Positions 38,898 through 48,189 are shown, numbered from the stretch's first letter. The stretch is 64,000 nucleotides of DNA from Fuerstiella marisgermanici (GCF_001983935.1 NZ_CP017641.1:5489001-5553000), one strand, 5' to 3'. Notes: a model not told the origin generated them from the letters alone. A program made the numbers and translations.

Positions 38898-40529
38898 ATG
38901 CAGCCAGATCGTATCGAAGTCCCCACGCTTCGCCGTTACCTTGTCCCGTTCGACCCGAAACGAGTGCCCCACTTATTTGCCGACGTGCTGATCATCGGCG
39001 CCGGCATCGCAGGAACTCGGGCGGCGCTGGAAATCGATCCGTCGCTGCGCACCATCATGGTCACGAAAGATCGCATCTCGCATTCTAACAGCGCGTGGGC
39101 TCAGGGAGGCATCGCGGGAGTGCTGGACCCGCTGGACGAATTCGCCAACCACGTCAACGACACCATTGCCGCCGGTAAAGGCATGTGCGATCGGGATGTC
39201 GTCGAGTTTGTCATTCGAGAAGCTCCCGAGCGTATCCGCGAACTGATCCGCTACGGTGCCGACTTTGATAAGGTCGAAGGCGAAATCGCTCTGACGCTGG
39301 AAGGCGGCCACAGCCATCCGCGAGTGGCTCATGCACTGGGTGATGCAACCGGAAAAGAAGTGATGCGAGCGATGCATCAGACGGCCTTCGATTCGGACAA
39401 TATCGACATCTGGCAGCAAACCTTCACCATTGACCTGCTGTCACGCGACGGCGTCTGCTGCGGTGCTCTCGTCTGGAACCCAAACCACGGGCGTACGTTT
39501 GTGTGGGCCAAGCAAACAATTCTTTGCACCGGAGGAGCCGGCGCACTTTATCGCGAAACAACCAACCCTTCGATCGCCACGGCCGATGGCCACGCGCTGG
39601 CGTTTCGGGCGGGCTGCGATGTGCGCGATATGGAGTTCATGCAGTTTCACCCAACCGTTCTGTACATCGCTGGAAGTTCGCGGCATCTGATATCTGAAGC
39701 TGTACGCGGCGAAGGAGCTCATCTGGTTGACAGCAACGGCTACCGATTTATGGGCGACTACAACGAAGCAATGGAACTTGCCCCGCGCGACGTGGTTAGC
39801 CAGGCAATTACTCAGCAAATGGCAAAGACATCGCATCCCTGTGTGTACCTCGATTTAACACACATCGATCCCGCCAAGATTCGCCGTCGCTTCCCGCACA
39901 TTGGCAAAGTCTGTTCTGAATTTGGCCTGGACATCACCACCGATCGAGTGCCCGTGCGACCGGGAGCTCATTACATGGTCGGCGGCGTGACCACGGACAC
40001 CGAGGGTCGCACTTCGCTACCGGGTTTGTGGGCGGCGGGCGAAGTGACGTCAACCGGCCTTCACGGAGCGAACCGGCTCGCCAGCAACAGCCTGCTGGAA
40101 GGAGTCGTCTACGGGTTGCGGTGCGGTCAGAATGCTTCGAACAAAGCTCTTGATCAGCCAGACAACTTCACAGCTCCCGCGCTGGTTTCGTCGCCCGGAA
40201 TTCCTCACGACAGCGACGAAGCTTTGGACATCACCGATATCCGCAACTCACTGCGTAGTTTGATGTGGCGCAATGTTGGGATCAGCCGCAACGAACCTGA
40301 GCTGCAGTCTGCTCGCCAGCAACTCGATTTCTGGGCCAACTACGTCTGCCGACGCGATCTGCTGACGCCTGAAGGCTGGGAACTGCAGAACATGATGCTG
40401 GTCGGTCGCGTCATGGCAGCCGCCGCGCTGGCACGGCGCGAAAGCCGCGGCGTGCATTTGCGCAGTGACTACCCGGACACCGTTGAAAGCCTGGCAAAGC
40501 ATATCACGGTGAGTGCCACAGACAGCTAA
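38898..40529 (+). CDS. nadB: L-aspartate oxidase
   Basis: 543 residues from ATG 38898; the in-frame upstream extension has no domain content. The FAD-binding GAGIAG (34-39) is followed by 'HSNSAWAQGGIAGVL', 'TLEGGHSHPRVAHALGDATGKEV', 'LCTGGAGALYRETTNPSIATADGHALAFRAG', 'EFMQFHPTVLY', 'LISEAVRGEGAHLVDSNGYRFM' and 'GVTTDTEGRTSLPGLWAAGEV', a nearly textbook NadB. It oxidises L-aspartate to iminoaspartate for de novo NAD synthesis. nadA and nadC are not in the window. Confidence 0.95.
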   Translation: MQPDRIEVPTLRRYLVPFDPKRVPHLFADVLIIGAGIAGTRAALEIDPSLRTIMVTKDRISHSNSAWAQGGIAGVLDPLDEFANHVNDTIAAGKGMCDRDVVEFVIREAPERIRELIRYGADFDKVEGEIALTLEGGHSHPRVAHALGDATGKEVMRAMHQTAFDSDNIDIWQQTFTIDLLSRDGVCCGALVWNPNHGRTFVWAKQTILCTGGAGALYRETTNPSIATADGHALAFRAGCDVRDMEFMQFHPTVLYIAGSSRHLISEAVRGEGAHLVDSNGYRFMGDYNEAMELAPRDVVSQAITQQMAKTSHPCVYLDLTHIDPAKIRRRFPHIGKVCSEFGLDITTDRVPVRPGAHYMVGGVTTDTEGRTSLPGLWAAGEVTSTGLHGANRLASNSLLEGVVYGLRCGQNASNKALDQPDNFTAPALVSSPGIPHDSDEALDITDIRNSLRSLMWRNVGISRNEPELQSARQQLDFWANYVCRRDLLTPEGWELQNMMLVGRVMAAAALARRESRGVHLRSDYPDTVESLAKHITVSATDS

Positions 40530-40530
40530 A

Positions 40531-40624
40531 GCGAATCTCGCTTGCTTGTGGCCGCGGAACAGGCGGTTCGGACGATGGAGGCCGCTTCTCACGAGCCCAG
40601 ACCGTCCACGACAATAAGGATAAC
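40531..40624 (-). repeat. Dispersed intergenic element, copy C
   Basis: Begins 2 bases after the nadB stop and lies on the minus strand. Read on that strand it starts GTTATCCTTATTGTCGTGGA and continues with GGCTCGTGAGAAGCGGCC and TTCCGCGGCCACAAGC, aligning along its length with copy B (46318) and copy A (28971). It is the most diverged of the three. Confidence 0.7.
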
Positions 40625-40670
40625 GACTTTAATCTCGCGCGACGCCGGGGAATCAGCAACCAGACGCGGA

Positions 40671-41030
40671 TCAATCCTGCCCCCGGAACTCCGGTAACGG
40701 ATAGTCCGACACAGGGACGCTTTCTGAAATGTCGTACAGTTCCTGCAGCCGTTGCCAGCCGCGAGTCATAAGCTCTTCCTGCTGAGCGACATAGTCAGCG
40801 TCCAGCTCCGACTTGTTGAACGGACCTTCCACAACGGCCGATTCGAACGCATCGTCTACGATAAACTGAGCCACGACCGGGTTACACCGCAGATGACGTT
40901 CGGGGCTGCCGAGTAATTTCTGCGCATCGATTTGTCCCGTCACGTAACGCAGATACAAGTCGCTCACGCGAATATTGTCGACCTCTTCGCCGCAGACTTC
41001 GCACAGATAGCCCTGATCACATTTTGCCAT
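40671..41030 (-). CDS. Small Cys-containing protein after homoserine dehydrogenase
   Basis: 119 residues, not recognised. The N-terminus has C4, C10 and C13 (CDQGYLCEVCGEE) with a later 'RHLRC' (C49), which could form a zinc site. The rest is acidic and helical ('NKSELDADYVAQQEELMTRGWQRLQELYDI'). It starts 9 bases after the homoserine dehydrogenase gene on the same strand, so the two are probably co-transcribed. No membrane segment. Confidence 0.75.
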   Translation of the reverse strand: MAKCDQGYLCEVCGEEVDNIRVSDLYLRYVTGQIDAQKLLGSPERHLRCNPVVAQFIVDDAFESAVVEGPFNKSELDADYVAQQEELMTRGWQRLQELYDISESVPVSDYPLPEFRGQD

Positions 41031-41039
41031 GCTTGTTAC

Positions 41040-42353
41040 TCAGTCGGCTATCGGCAGTCGTATACTCGCGCCGCGAATGCAGGCCAGTTTGCTCAGTTCC
41101 GTGTCGGCCGCTCGCAAACGACCTTCGGTTGTGGTGTGAGTCATGATCACCAGTCGAGCGGTGCCGTCGCCTGCTTCATCAGTTTCCGGCGTTTCGTCCT
41201 GCCGAACGGAGGAAATACTGATCTCGTTGCGGCCCAAAACGTCGGTAATGTCGGCCAACACGTGCGGCCGATCATCCACGGTTAGGCGCAGGTAGTAGCG
41301 ACGTCGCAATTCTTCTGCGGGTTGCACCGGCCACGGCTCCTGCTGACTGGATCGCAGGATCGACTGGAAGGTGACCGCCGTACGTCCCGTCGCGTAGTCG
41401 ATGATGTCGGCCACAACGGCAGAAGCGGTTGGCAGTTGCCCGGCTCCGGCCCCTGAGAACGTCGTGTTGCCGACAGCATCACCATGAACAGCCACGATGT
41501 TGTCGGCTCCGTCGATCTGAGCGATCGTGCGATCGCAGGAAATAAGCGTAGGCTGCACGCTGATCTCCAGACGTTTGTTCTGCAGCCGCGCTGTTGCCAG
41601 AAGCTTGATTTTGTAGCCCAGATCGGCCGCTACCTGCAGGTCCAGCAACTCAATGCCATCAATTCCCTGCCGCACAAAATCGTCCAGCTTAACGGGTGTC
41701 GAAAAAGCGAGCTGAGTCAGAATGGCCAGTTTTTGAGCCGCATCGGTCCCGTCGACATCCATCGCCGGATCAGCCTCGGCATAGCCCAGCCGCTGAGCTT
41801 CCTTCAGTGCGTCGGCGTAGGCATGCTGTTCGTCCAGCATACGAGTAAGGATAAAATTGCTGGTTCCATTGAGAATGGCTTCCAATGACAAAATCTGGTT
41901 GCCCGTCAAAGCCTGCGTCACCGCGCCGATGATGGGAATACCGCCAGCCACCGCCGCTTCGAAGCCGATCGTGCGTTCATTGGCCGCCGCGCGTTCGAAC
42001 AGTTCGCTGCCATGCGCGTAGATGAGCGCCTTGTTGGCAGTGACGACGTCTTTCCCCGCCGCCAAGGATCGTTTCATGTAGTCGAACGCCGGGTCGATGC
42101 CACCGATCAGTTGAGCCACCAACTGAATTTGTGGATCGTCAATGACGTCATCGATGCTGGTCGAGACCTCAACACCCGCCGGAAGAAATTCACGAGCCTT
42201 GTCCGGATCACGAACGACGACGCGGGAAATTCGAATTTCCCGGCCCGCTCGCACAGCGATGTTTTTTGCTTGAGTCGACAAAATCCGGGCTACGCCGGAA
42301 CCCACCGTGCCAAAGCCGATCAGCGCGATGTTTAGAGGAGAAGTACTGGTCAT
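41040..42353 (-). CDS. hom: Homoserine dehydrogenase with ACT domain
   Basis: 437 residues from the ATG ending at 42353; the longer frame adds 15 residues before a better NAD-fold start (MTSTSPLNIALIGFGTVGSGVARIL). Signatures: 'VTANKALIYAHGSELFERAAANERTIGFEAAVAGGIPIIGAV', 'ILNGTSNFILTRM', 'GYAEADPAMDVDGTDAAQKLAIL' and 'GAGAGQLPTASAVVADI'. The C-terminal 90 residues contain an ACT domain ('YYLRLTVDDRPHVLADITDVLGRNEISISS'), indicating feedback control by an amino acid, usually threonine. It acts in threonine and methionine synthesis. Confidence 0.95.
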   Translation of the reverse strand: MTSTSPLNIALIGFGTVGSGVARILSTQAKNIAVRAGREIRISRVVVRDPDKAREFLPAGVEVSTSIDDVIDDPQIQLVAQLIGGIDPAFDYMKRSLAAGKDVVTANKALIYAHGSELFERAAANERTIGFEAAVAGGIPIIGAVTQALTGNQILSLEAILNGTSNFILTRMLDEQHAYADALKEAQRLGYAEADPAMDVDGTDAAQKLAILTQLAFSTPVKLDDFVRQGIDGIELLDLQVAADLGYKIKLLATARLQNKRLEISVQPTLISCDRTIAQIDGADNIVAVHGDAVGNTTFSGAGAGQLPTASAVVADIIDYATGRTAVTFQSILRSSQQEPWPVQPAEELRRRYYLRLTVDDRPHVLADITDVLGRNEISISSVRQDETPETDEAGDGTARLVIMTHTTTEGRLRAADTELSKLACIRGASIRLPIAD

Positions 42354-42432
42354 GTTCACTTTGTTTTGCAATCTACAGCGGGTGCACCAATCCCTCACTT
42401 AGCAGTCAGGGTGCCGTCATTGATGGGTCGTA

Positions 42433-43218
42433 CTATTCCGGCGAAGTCCCCTTCGCAAGCTCGTCGTCCCATTCGTCCAACAGCGGCCAGTCCACCGCGC
42501 AGGTACCGAAGTCGGCCATGTGCTGGTACCCGTCCAGCCGGTCAATTGTCGACTGCAGCAAAGCATGATCGTTTTTGAACGCCGGCCCGTGGCTGGGCAG
42601 CAACCACTTCACGTCGCTGCTTTGAATGCGTTTGAGCGATGCGATAAATTCGGGAATGTCCGAGCCGTGGTGAGCGTCAATTCCGCCGACGCAGCCGTCA
42701 CGAAAAATATTGTCGCCAGACAACAGCAAGTCTCCGAACCGGAACGAAAGCTGTCCCGTCGCGTGGCCAGGTGTGTCCCACACTTCCAACTGCTGATCAC
42801 CGAGACTCAGCACGTCGCCTTCCTTCACGGTTTTGGCGATTGCCAGAGTCGGCATGTCGATGGAAATCTGCTGAGCCGGAATTTCCGCGTATGAAGCAAT
42901 CCGGTCGCCGTTTTCGAGGATTTTCTTTGCGTCCGGGTGAGCCACGGTTTCCGCAGCCGGCAACAATTCAGCCGCTCGCTTTAAGCCCTGCACGTGGTCG
43001 GCATCGGCGTGAGTCGCGATCAGGTACCGGCAATTGGCCAGTGGGAAATCCATGTCTCGGATCAGGTCAATGATCTCCTGCACGGTGTCTTCGTAACCGA
43101 TATCCACCAACGCCCAATCGGTGTCGCTAAACACCAGATAAACGCAGCAGCCAAAGCGGCGCCGCGCCTGAAAGTTCATTTCGATGACGTTAGGAAACAG
43201 TTCGCGTCGAGTAAGCAT
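42433..43218 (-). CDS. MBL-fold metallo-hydrolase
   Basis: 261 residues from the ATG ending at 43218 ([17 protein letters not shown]), where the beta-lactamase fold begins; the frame extends 43 unlikely residues upstream. The metal motif reads HADADH (70-75), a known variant of HxHxDH with Asp in the second position. '[25 protein letters not shown]' and '[10 protein letters not shown]' supply the later His and Asp ligands. It resembles glyoxalase II-like hydrolases; the substrate is unknown. It lies 79 bp upstream of hom on the same strand. Confidence 0.88.
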   Translation of the reverse strand: MLTRRELFPNVIEMNFQARRRFGCCVYLVFSDTDWALVDIGYEDTVQEIIDLIRDMDFPLANCRYLIATHADADHVQGLKRAAELLPAAETVAHPDAKKILENGDRIASYAEIPAQQISIDMPTLAIAKTVKEGDVLSLGDQQLEVWDTPGHATGQLSFRFGDLLLSGDNIFRDGCVGGIDAHHGSDIPEFIASLKRIQSSDVKWLLPSHGPAFKNDHALLQSTIDRLDGYQHMADFGTCAVDWPLLDEWDDELAKGTSPE

Positions 43219-43461
43219 GAGGTCTACCGAATGGTCTGGCGTAATCGCTGTGGGAGCACCGCGATGCGCTGATGGCCGAATGATCGAATTCCGGCTGGAA
43301 CCGCCAGAATGATCCGGGAGTTTAGGCCCCTGCACACCGTTCGGCAACGGCGTGACCCCACATTCCGCTTTTACTTGAAGGGCGAGCTACGATAACCTGC
43401 CGTGGTTCGACGGCGTGCCGCCGTTGCTTCCTCGATTGGCCCAAACCGCAGAGAAAGCCTC

Positions 43462-44940
43462 ATGTCGATTCAGAAGGCGGAAGAACTTAAGCAAAAATGG
43501 ACCGACAAATACGTCTCAGTGTTGACTGGCGTGGCCGAACTACGCCGATTTGAAGGTCTGGTCGGGCAGGTCAAGACCGTCAACATGAACTGCCGGCTCC
43601 TGGTTCAGTTCGACACGCCCGCAGATATCAGCTGGTACGATATCGACCCGGAGTATTTGCAGATCGCGGCCCCGAAAACAGCAGCGCAGAACGCTCCCAC
43701 TGCCACCGAAAAGCCGCAAACAGCGGCGACCGGATCCGGCCGAACGCCCCAGAAGAGCTCGCCGGGCGCAAAGTCGAAATCGGCTGCACAAGCGAGCGGC
43801 GCAAGCAGCAGTCCGCTGGACGCGATTCGCAAGCAGGCAGCTTCAACGCCGAAGTCACCGCCACCGGCAGGCACCGCAACAAAGCCAGCCGCGAGCCCAC
43901 TGGATGCCATTCGCCGTCAGAATGCAGGCACTGCCGCGACCGCTGAGGCTCCCAAACCAGCGAAAGCAAAATCATCGGCCGGCGCGAGTCCCCTGGATAC
44001 GATTCGCAGCCAGAATGCGGGCAGTCCACTCGCCGCCAAAGCCCCACAACCGCTCGCCGATACGCCTGCCACAGTCGCAAAGAACACGGGCGGCAGTCCG
44101 CTCGATCAAATTCGCAAACAGGCTTCCGCCGCAAGCGAGCCACCTGCCTCAAAAACAGCCGCCCCCAAGTCCGGCAGCCCGCTCGACCAGATTCGGTCGC
44201 AGGCTGCAGCAGGCACTGCCCAAGGCAAGGATTCTGCCAGCGCGGATGCAGAATCGCCGAAGAAGTCTAAAACCGAACCGACCAACGCAGCTGCTCAGCA
44301 AGTCAGTTCGCCGGCAACGCCTGAGGCACCGTCGACGGAAACCACTGCCAAAGCATCTGCGAAGTCCGCCGCCGAAATCCTTAATCTGACCACACCGCAG
44401 CCCGTTCCAAAGTCAGCCGCCAGTACACCGCTCGACCAAATACGAAGTCAGGCGGGCGAAGAACCCGGAACCGGAGCCGCCACCGTGTTCGATCAGGTGC
44501 GGGCTCAGGCCGCGAGTGAACAAGACGCGTCTCCTGTTGCAGAGCAGGGCGGTGCGCCGGCGAATCCCCTGGATGACACCGCCGCATCATCCGGCAACTC
44601 TGCCACCAGCGATCTGGCGGGCGACGAAGATCCCGTTAAACAGACATTTCGCGGCAAGAAGCTGCCAAAGCAGGACGACCTGAAGATCGTCGAAGGAATC
44701 GGTCCAAAGATCGAAGAACTTTTTCACGCCGCCAACATCAACACATGGCAGGCCCTCGCCGCCGCCGAGCCCGAACGCTTGTCACAGATCCTGAAGGACG
44801 CGGGTCCTCGATTCCAAATGCACACCCCCGACACCTGGCCCCACCAGGCTCAACTTGCCGCCGAAGGCAAGTGGCAGGAACTCGAACAATACCAGGACCA
44901 CCTCGACGGCGGCCGGTCGGCACGCACCGACGGGCGGTAG
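43462..44940 (+). CDS. Ala/Pro-rich protein with SPLDxIRxQ motif array and C-terminal HHH domain
   Basis: 492 residues from ATG 43462. Residues 1-70 form a small folded domain ('LKQKWTDKYVSVLTGVAELRRFEGLVGQVKTV...VQFD'). Residues 80-400 are low-complexity A/P/S/K sequence carrying seven copies of a short motif, S-P-L-D-x-I-R-x-Q, near residues 117, 145, 177, 212, 239, 322 (TPLD) and 341 (diverged VFDQVRAQ). Residues 405-480 hold a helix-hairpin-helix-like domain ('DDLKIVEGIGPKIEELFHAANINTWQALAAAEPERLSQIL') of the DUF4332 kind. No membrane segment or signal. The layout suggests a flexible tether with repeated docking sites; the partner is unknown. Confidence 0.8.
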   Translation: MSIQKAEELKQKWTDKYVSVLTGVAELRRFEGLVGQVKTVNMNCRLLVQFDTPADISWYDIDPEYLQIAAPKTAAQNAPTATEKPQTAATGSGRTPQKSSPGAKSKSAAQASGASSSPLDAIRKQAASTPKSPPPAGTATKPAASPLDAIRRQNAGTAATAEAPKPAKAKSSAGASPLDTIRSQNAGSPLAAKAPQPLADTPATVAKNTGGSPLDQIRKQASAASEPPASKTAAPKSGSPLDQIRSQAAAGTAQGKDSASADAESPKKSKTEPTNAAAQQVSSPATPEAPSTETTAKASAKSAAEILNLTTPQPVPKSAASTPLDQIRSQAGEEPGTGAATVFDQVRAQAASEQDASPVAEQGGAPANPLDDTAASSGNSATSDLAGDEDPVKQTFRGKKLPKQDDLKIVEGIGPKIEELFHAANINTWQALAAAEPERLSQILKDAGPRFQMHTPDTWPHQAQLAAEGKWQELEQYQDHLDGGRSARTDGR

Positions 44941-45104
44941 GCGTGGCCAGCACATGAGAAGGAGAAACTGAATCGCCGGCGTTGCTCCCGCTGGTCGCGG
45001 GGAACGTGGCGGGGGAAGTCAGAGAGCCGGAGTCTCCGGTCCGAAATTGGCCTTCTGCGACGGGATGAGACAAGCGCCGAGCCATCCGCTTTCGAACGCT
45101 CGCG

Positions 45105-46133
45105 CTACGACGTCCGGACAACCTTGATCGCGTAGTTGCCCGTGCCGCCGGACGAGTTGTAGTGACGAACCTGCACGAGATATTCGCCCGGCACCAGAGC
45201 GGTATCGATCCGCGAATTGCGGCCCACGCCCCCATCGTCGTCCTGATCGATTAGCACGCTGCCGGAACCAAACAGTTTCATCACCAGGTCCGTCGGCCCT
45301 TCGGTTTCAATTACATAGCGACCGGCTTTCTTTGCCGTGAACGTATAAAGGTCCTCTTCGCCCGGCTGACCGATGTCTGCCGAAAACGCTCCTTCAATAA
45401 CGGGAAGTTCGACAGGCTCGCTTCCGCCGCCACCGCCGTTTCTACCGGGATAGACGCGTGCTGCGAATTCTTTGTCGACGTCTGACAGCACGTCGTTTGG
45501 TTCGGAGTGAAAATCGTTCAGCGTCCATGTTGGCGGAAAGCTGTACAACATGACTGACGCCGGATCGAATTCACTGCCATTGATCTGCGACAGATTATAT
45601 TTGTCGAACATGTTGTGCTGAATTGTGGCCAAATCCCAGTTGTTTGGCGGGCCACCCAACGCCTGAATGACGACCGGCTTGTTCCATTCAATCGGATTAT
45701 CATCCGGATTCTGATGTTCATGAATCATGCCGATCATGTGCCCGAATTCATGCAGCACAACGGCTTCATCCTGCCAGCCAAAATTCATGGTCGGCTGGTT
45801 GCCCGGAATTCCAAGAGCGTCTGTGCCAACGTACGACCAGGCTCCATCGTCATTAAACGCGATCCGGATTTCAGCATTTGGAGCGTCATCAAACGCAAAC
45901 GTCAGATTGGCCTGCTCCGTCCACTGCGGCGCGAATTCGCGGACAATCTGTTGTTGCTGGTCTGTTCCGTTCAAAAAGCGAATGTGCAGCGTTCTTCCGT
46001 TTGGCCAAAGCTTCGCGATTTCAAACGCCGCTCGCGTTGGCCCAATCTGCAGGGCCATGCGGCGGCCGGGAAGTGGGCGATGGATTTCGTTAGGCAGAAC
46101 CCGATCGAAACACACTTTGTCTGTTCTTGCCAT
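45105..46133 (-). CDS. Astacin-like (metzincin) zinc protease with C-terminal PPC-like domain
   Basis: 342 residues. AGGAG lies about 8 bases upstream of the ATG. The zinc motif HEFGHMIGMIH (128-138) is the metzincin HExxHxxGxxH form, with a Met-turn at M195 ('SVMLYSF'), placing it near the astacin/M12A group. 'RFLNGTDQQQQIVREFAPQW' is the usual N-terminal strand-helix. After a Gly-rich linker (about 230) comes a PPC-like beta-sandwich ('FSADIGQPGEEDLYTFTAKKAGRYVIETEG', 'VPGEYLVQVRHYNSSGGTGNYAIKV'). No signal peptide is visible, which is odd for this family. It converges on the SPLD-motif gene. Confidence 0.88.
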   Translation of the reverse strand: MARTDKVCFDRVLPNEIHRPLPGRRMALQIGPTRAAFEIAKLWPNGRTLHIRFLNGTDQQQQIVREFAPQWTEQANLTFAFDDAPNAEIRIAFNDDGAWSYVGTDALGIPGNQPTMNFGWQDEAVVLHEFGHMIGMIHEHQNPDDNPIEWNKPVVIQALGGPPNNWDLATIQHNMFDKYNLSQINGSEFDPASVMLYSFPPTWTLNDFHSEPNDVLSDVDKEFAARVYPGRNGGGGGSEPVELPVIEGAFSADIGQPGEEDLYTFTAKKAGRYVIETEGPTDLVMKLFGSGSVLIDQDDDGGVGRNSRIDTALVPGEYLVQVRHYNSSGGTGNYAIKVVRTS

Positions 46134-46317
46134 ATTCGTCGCTCCTGTGTCGAAAGGACGGAAACTGGTTCGCCTGTCAATGGCGGTCGGAGCTATAAAT
46201 CGCCATTGCGATCACCGATCCGCCAAAAATTCAACCGGCGGTTGGCATAGTGAACGGGCGCGCATGCAAACGTTCACCATAACGTTGCGACGGGAACTGG
46301 GCGGCAGTTCAAGAGCA

Positions 46318-46413
46318 GTTACCCTTTTGTGGTGGACGGTGCGGGCTCGTGGGAAACAGCCTTCATCGTTCGAGAAGCTTGTTCCGCAGCCACCAGTCAG
46401 AGAGATTCGCTGT
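46318..46413 (+). repeat. Dispersed intergenic element, copy B
   Basis: Starts GTTACCCTTTTGTGGTGGAC and contains GGCTCGTGGGAAACAGCC and TTCCGCAGCCACCAGTCAG. It matches copy A over both cores and copy C along the full length, including the start GTTA and the end GAGATTCGCT. Confidence 0.75.
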
Positions 46414-46457
46414 CAATAAATCCCGACGAAAATGGGAGCACCATCCCGTCGCGTGTG

Positions 46458-46495
46458 GCCGGGGTTGGACTGAGCGAAGCGAAGGAAACCCCGGC
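46458..46495. repeat. GC-rich hairpin GCCGGGGTT...AACCCCGGC
   Basis: A 9-bp perfect stem around a loop containing GAGCGAAGCGAAGG. It lies 70 bp downstream of the sulfatase stop in the direction of its transcription, so it may serve as a terminator. Similar hairpins recur in planctomycete intergenic DNA (recollection). Confidence 0.5.
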
Positions 46496-46565
46496 GCTTC
46501 ACTCGTGCCTCGCTGCCAATCCCACAAGAATCTGTTTAGATCAATCTCCGGTCACAACGAAACGA

Positions 46566-48050
46566 TCACTCAGGCCGCCAGGGTTCCGGACCGCCGTCTT
46601 TCAGCGGCCGCAGAAACTTCGCGTCGACGTCTTTGTACCAGGCGTGCAGGCGAGCCTTCATCGCGTCGACCTTGTCGGGCATGTCGGCGGCGAGATCATT
46701 TTGTTCGCCGATGTCAGCGCTGAGATCGTACAGATGACAGCGGCCGTCTTCGAAGCGTTCGATCAGCTTGAAGTTGCCCATTCGCACAGCTGCGCCGGGG
46801 ATGCCGCCCTGATTGCTGTAATGAGGGTAGTGCCAGAAGATGGCGTCTCGTTCGGGCGGTGTGCCGTCTTTAATCAACGGCGCCAGACTGCGACCGTCGA
46901 CGTGTTGCTGCGGCTTGGGCTCAATGCCAGCCATGTCCAGCATGGTCGGGTAGAAATCAGTGGAAACGACCGGCACGTCAGAAGTTGTGCCCGGCTTTGT
47001 AACGCCGGGCCAGCGAATTAGAAACGGTTCGCGAATGCCGCCTTCGTACAACCATCCCTTACCACCTCGCAGTGGCAGGTTGGAAGTCGGCGAACCTTCA
47101 GAAGTGGACAGGCCGCCGTTGTCGGACGTGAAACAAATGATGGTGTCTTCTTCCAGGTTCAATTCCTTCAGCTGGTTCAGGATTCTGCCCACACTGTCAT
47201 CAAGCGTTTCAACCATCGCAGCGTAGGTCGCGTGCTTTTGTACCTGGCGAACAAGTCGCTTGTTCTTGCTGTTAGGGAAGACCTGTTCTTCCGGCGCGAA
47301 TTCTTCGAGATCAGATTCAACCGATTCCGCTTTGCGGCGGTACTTTTCAACCAGATCTTTCGGAGCCTGTAGCGGCGTGTGGACGGTGTAATACGCCATG
47401 TAAAGCAGGAATGGTTCGTCCTTCATTTCGCCGATCAGGCGAGTAGCTTCGTTCGTCAGGCGAGCCGTTAAGTGTTCGCCTTTGGGACCGTCAGAGAGTT
47501 TGGGATTGGAATACGGTGAGAAATAACTTTTCGGGTGGCCTCGATGCTGGCCGCCAACGTTGAAATCGAAGCCTTGGTTTTCAGGCCAGAATTCCTGAGT
47601 GGGACCGAGGTGCCATTTCCCAAGAAATGCAGTCTGGTAACCCGCTTCCTTAAGCGCTTCAGCCATCGTGACTTCGGAAACCGGCATACGATCATTCAGC
47701 ACAGCAGGCCGAAACCGCCCGGCCCGAGCACCGGAGAAAAAATTCGTGGCGTCAACTCGCGACGGATGCTTGCCCGTCATGATGCTGTACCGAGTCGGAC
47801 TGCAAACCGGATTCGCCGCGTATCCGTTGGTAAACCGAATCCCGCTGGCAGCGAGAGCGTCGATGTTGGGCGTTTCATAAAACGTATCAGGATTGTTCGC
47901 CCCGATATCCATGTAGCCCATATCGTCGACAAGAAAGAAGACGAAGTTCGGCGAACGCTTTTCCGCACGTGCTGCACTCGACGACAGAAAGCACAGCAGG
48001 CATGCGAAAACTATCAGTGATGGTTTTCGCCATGAATTGAAGTACGCCAT
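46566..48050 (-). CDS. Exported type I sulfatase
   Basis: 494 residues from the ATG ending at 48050, giving a signal peptide (SLIVFACLLCFLSSSAARA); an ATG 27 bases upstream adds nine residues and cannot be excluded. The formylglycine motif is C83-S-P-T-R (CxPxR), preceded by 'FVFFLVDDMGYMDIGANN' with metal-binding Asp residues and followed by 'MTGKHPSRV'. 'FLGKWHLGPTQEFWPENQGFDFNVGG' and 'TIICFTSDNGGLSTSEG' (DNGG) complete the site. Planctomycetes carry many such enzymes for sulfated algal polysaccharides. It needs a formylglycine-generating or anaerobic maturase elsewhere. Confidence 0.93.
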   Translation of the reverse strand: MAYFNSWRKPSLIVFACLLCFLSSSAARAEKRSPNFVFFLVDDMGYMDIGANNPDTFYETPNIDALAASGIRFTNGYAANPVCSPTRYSIMTGKHPSRVDATNFFSGARAGRFRPAVLNDRMPVSEVTMAEALKEAGYQTAFLGKWHLGPTQEFWPENQGFDFNVGGQHRGHPKSYFSPYSNPKLSDGPKGEHLTARLTNEATRLIGEMKDEPFLLYMAYYTVHTPLQAPKDLVEKYRRKAESVESDLEEFAPEEQVFPNSKNKRLVRQVQKHATYAAMVETLDDSVGRILNQLKELNLEEDTIICFTSDNGGLSTSEGSPTSNLPLRGGKGWLYEGGIREPFLIRWPGVTKPGTTSDVPVVSTDFYPTMLDMAGIEPKPQQHVDGRSLAPLIKDGTPPERDAIFWHYPHYSNQGGIPGAAVRMGNFKLIERFEDGRCHLYDLSADIGEQNDLAADMPDKVDAMKARLHAWYKDVDAKFLRPLKDGGPEPWRPE

Positions 48051-48189
48051 GTTCCGTCGTCTTTCTGAATGAGCCAATCGTGAATCTGAGTGTCCCGTGG
48101 CACGTCCGCTGCCAAGTCGTCGCGTTCCGTTAACCTATTATGCTATGGTGTTTCAATCAGCTTTTGAAACGGCTTCGTACTTCTATGTT

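Larger units (their letters stand above)
46134..46565. other. Intergenic region with two repeat elements
   Basis: 432 bp between the protease start and the sulfatase stop (both minus strand). It contains copy B of the dispersed element and a GCCGGGGTT/AACCCCGGC hairpin. Short open frames here have no support. Confidence 0.6.

Noticed and set aside
45027-45039. CCGGAG-T-CTCCGG as a terminator between the SPLD-motif gene and the protease
   Set aside because: The loop would be one base; only a 4-bp stem is physically possible.
46619-47021. Plus-strand frame opposite the sulfatase C-terminus
   Set aside because: Antisense to a complete sulfatase; no independent support.
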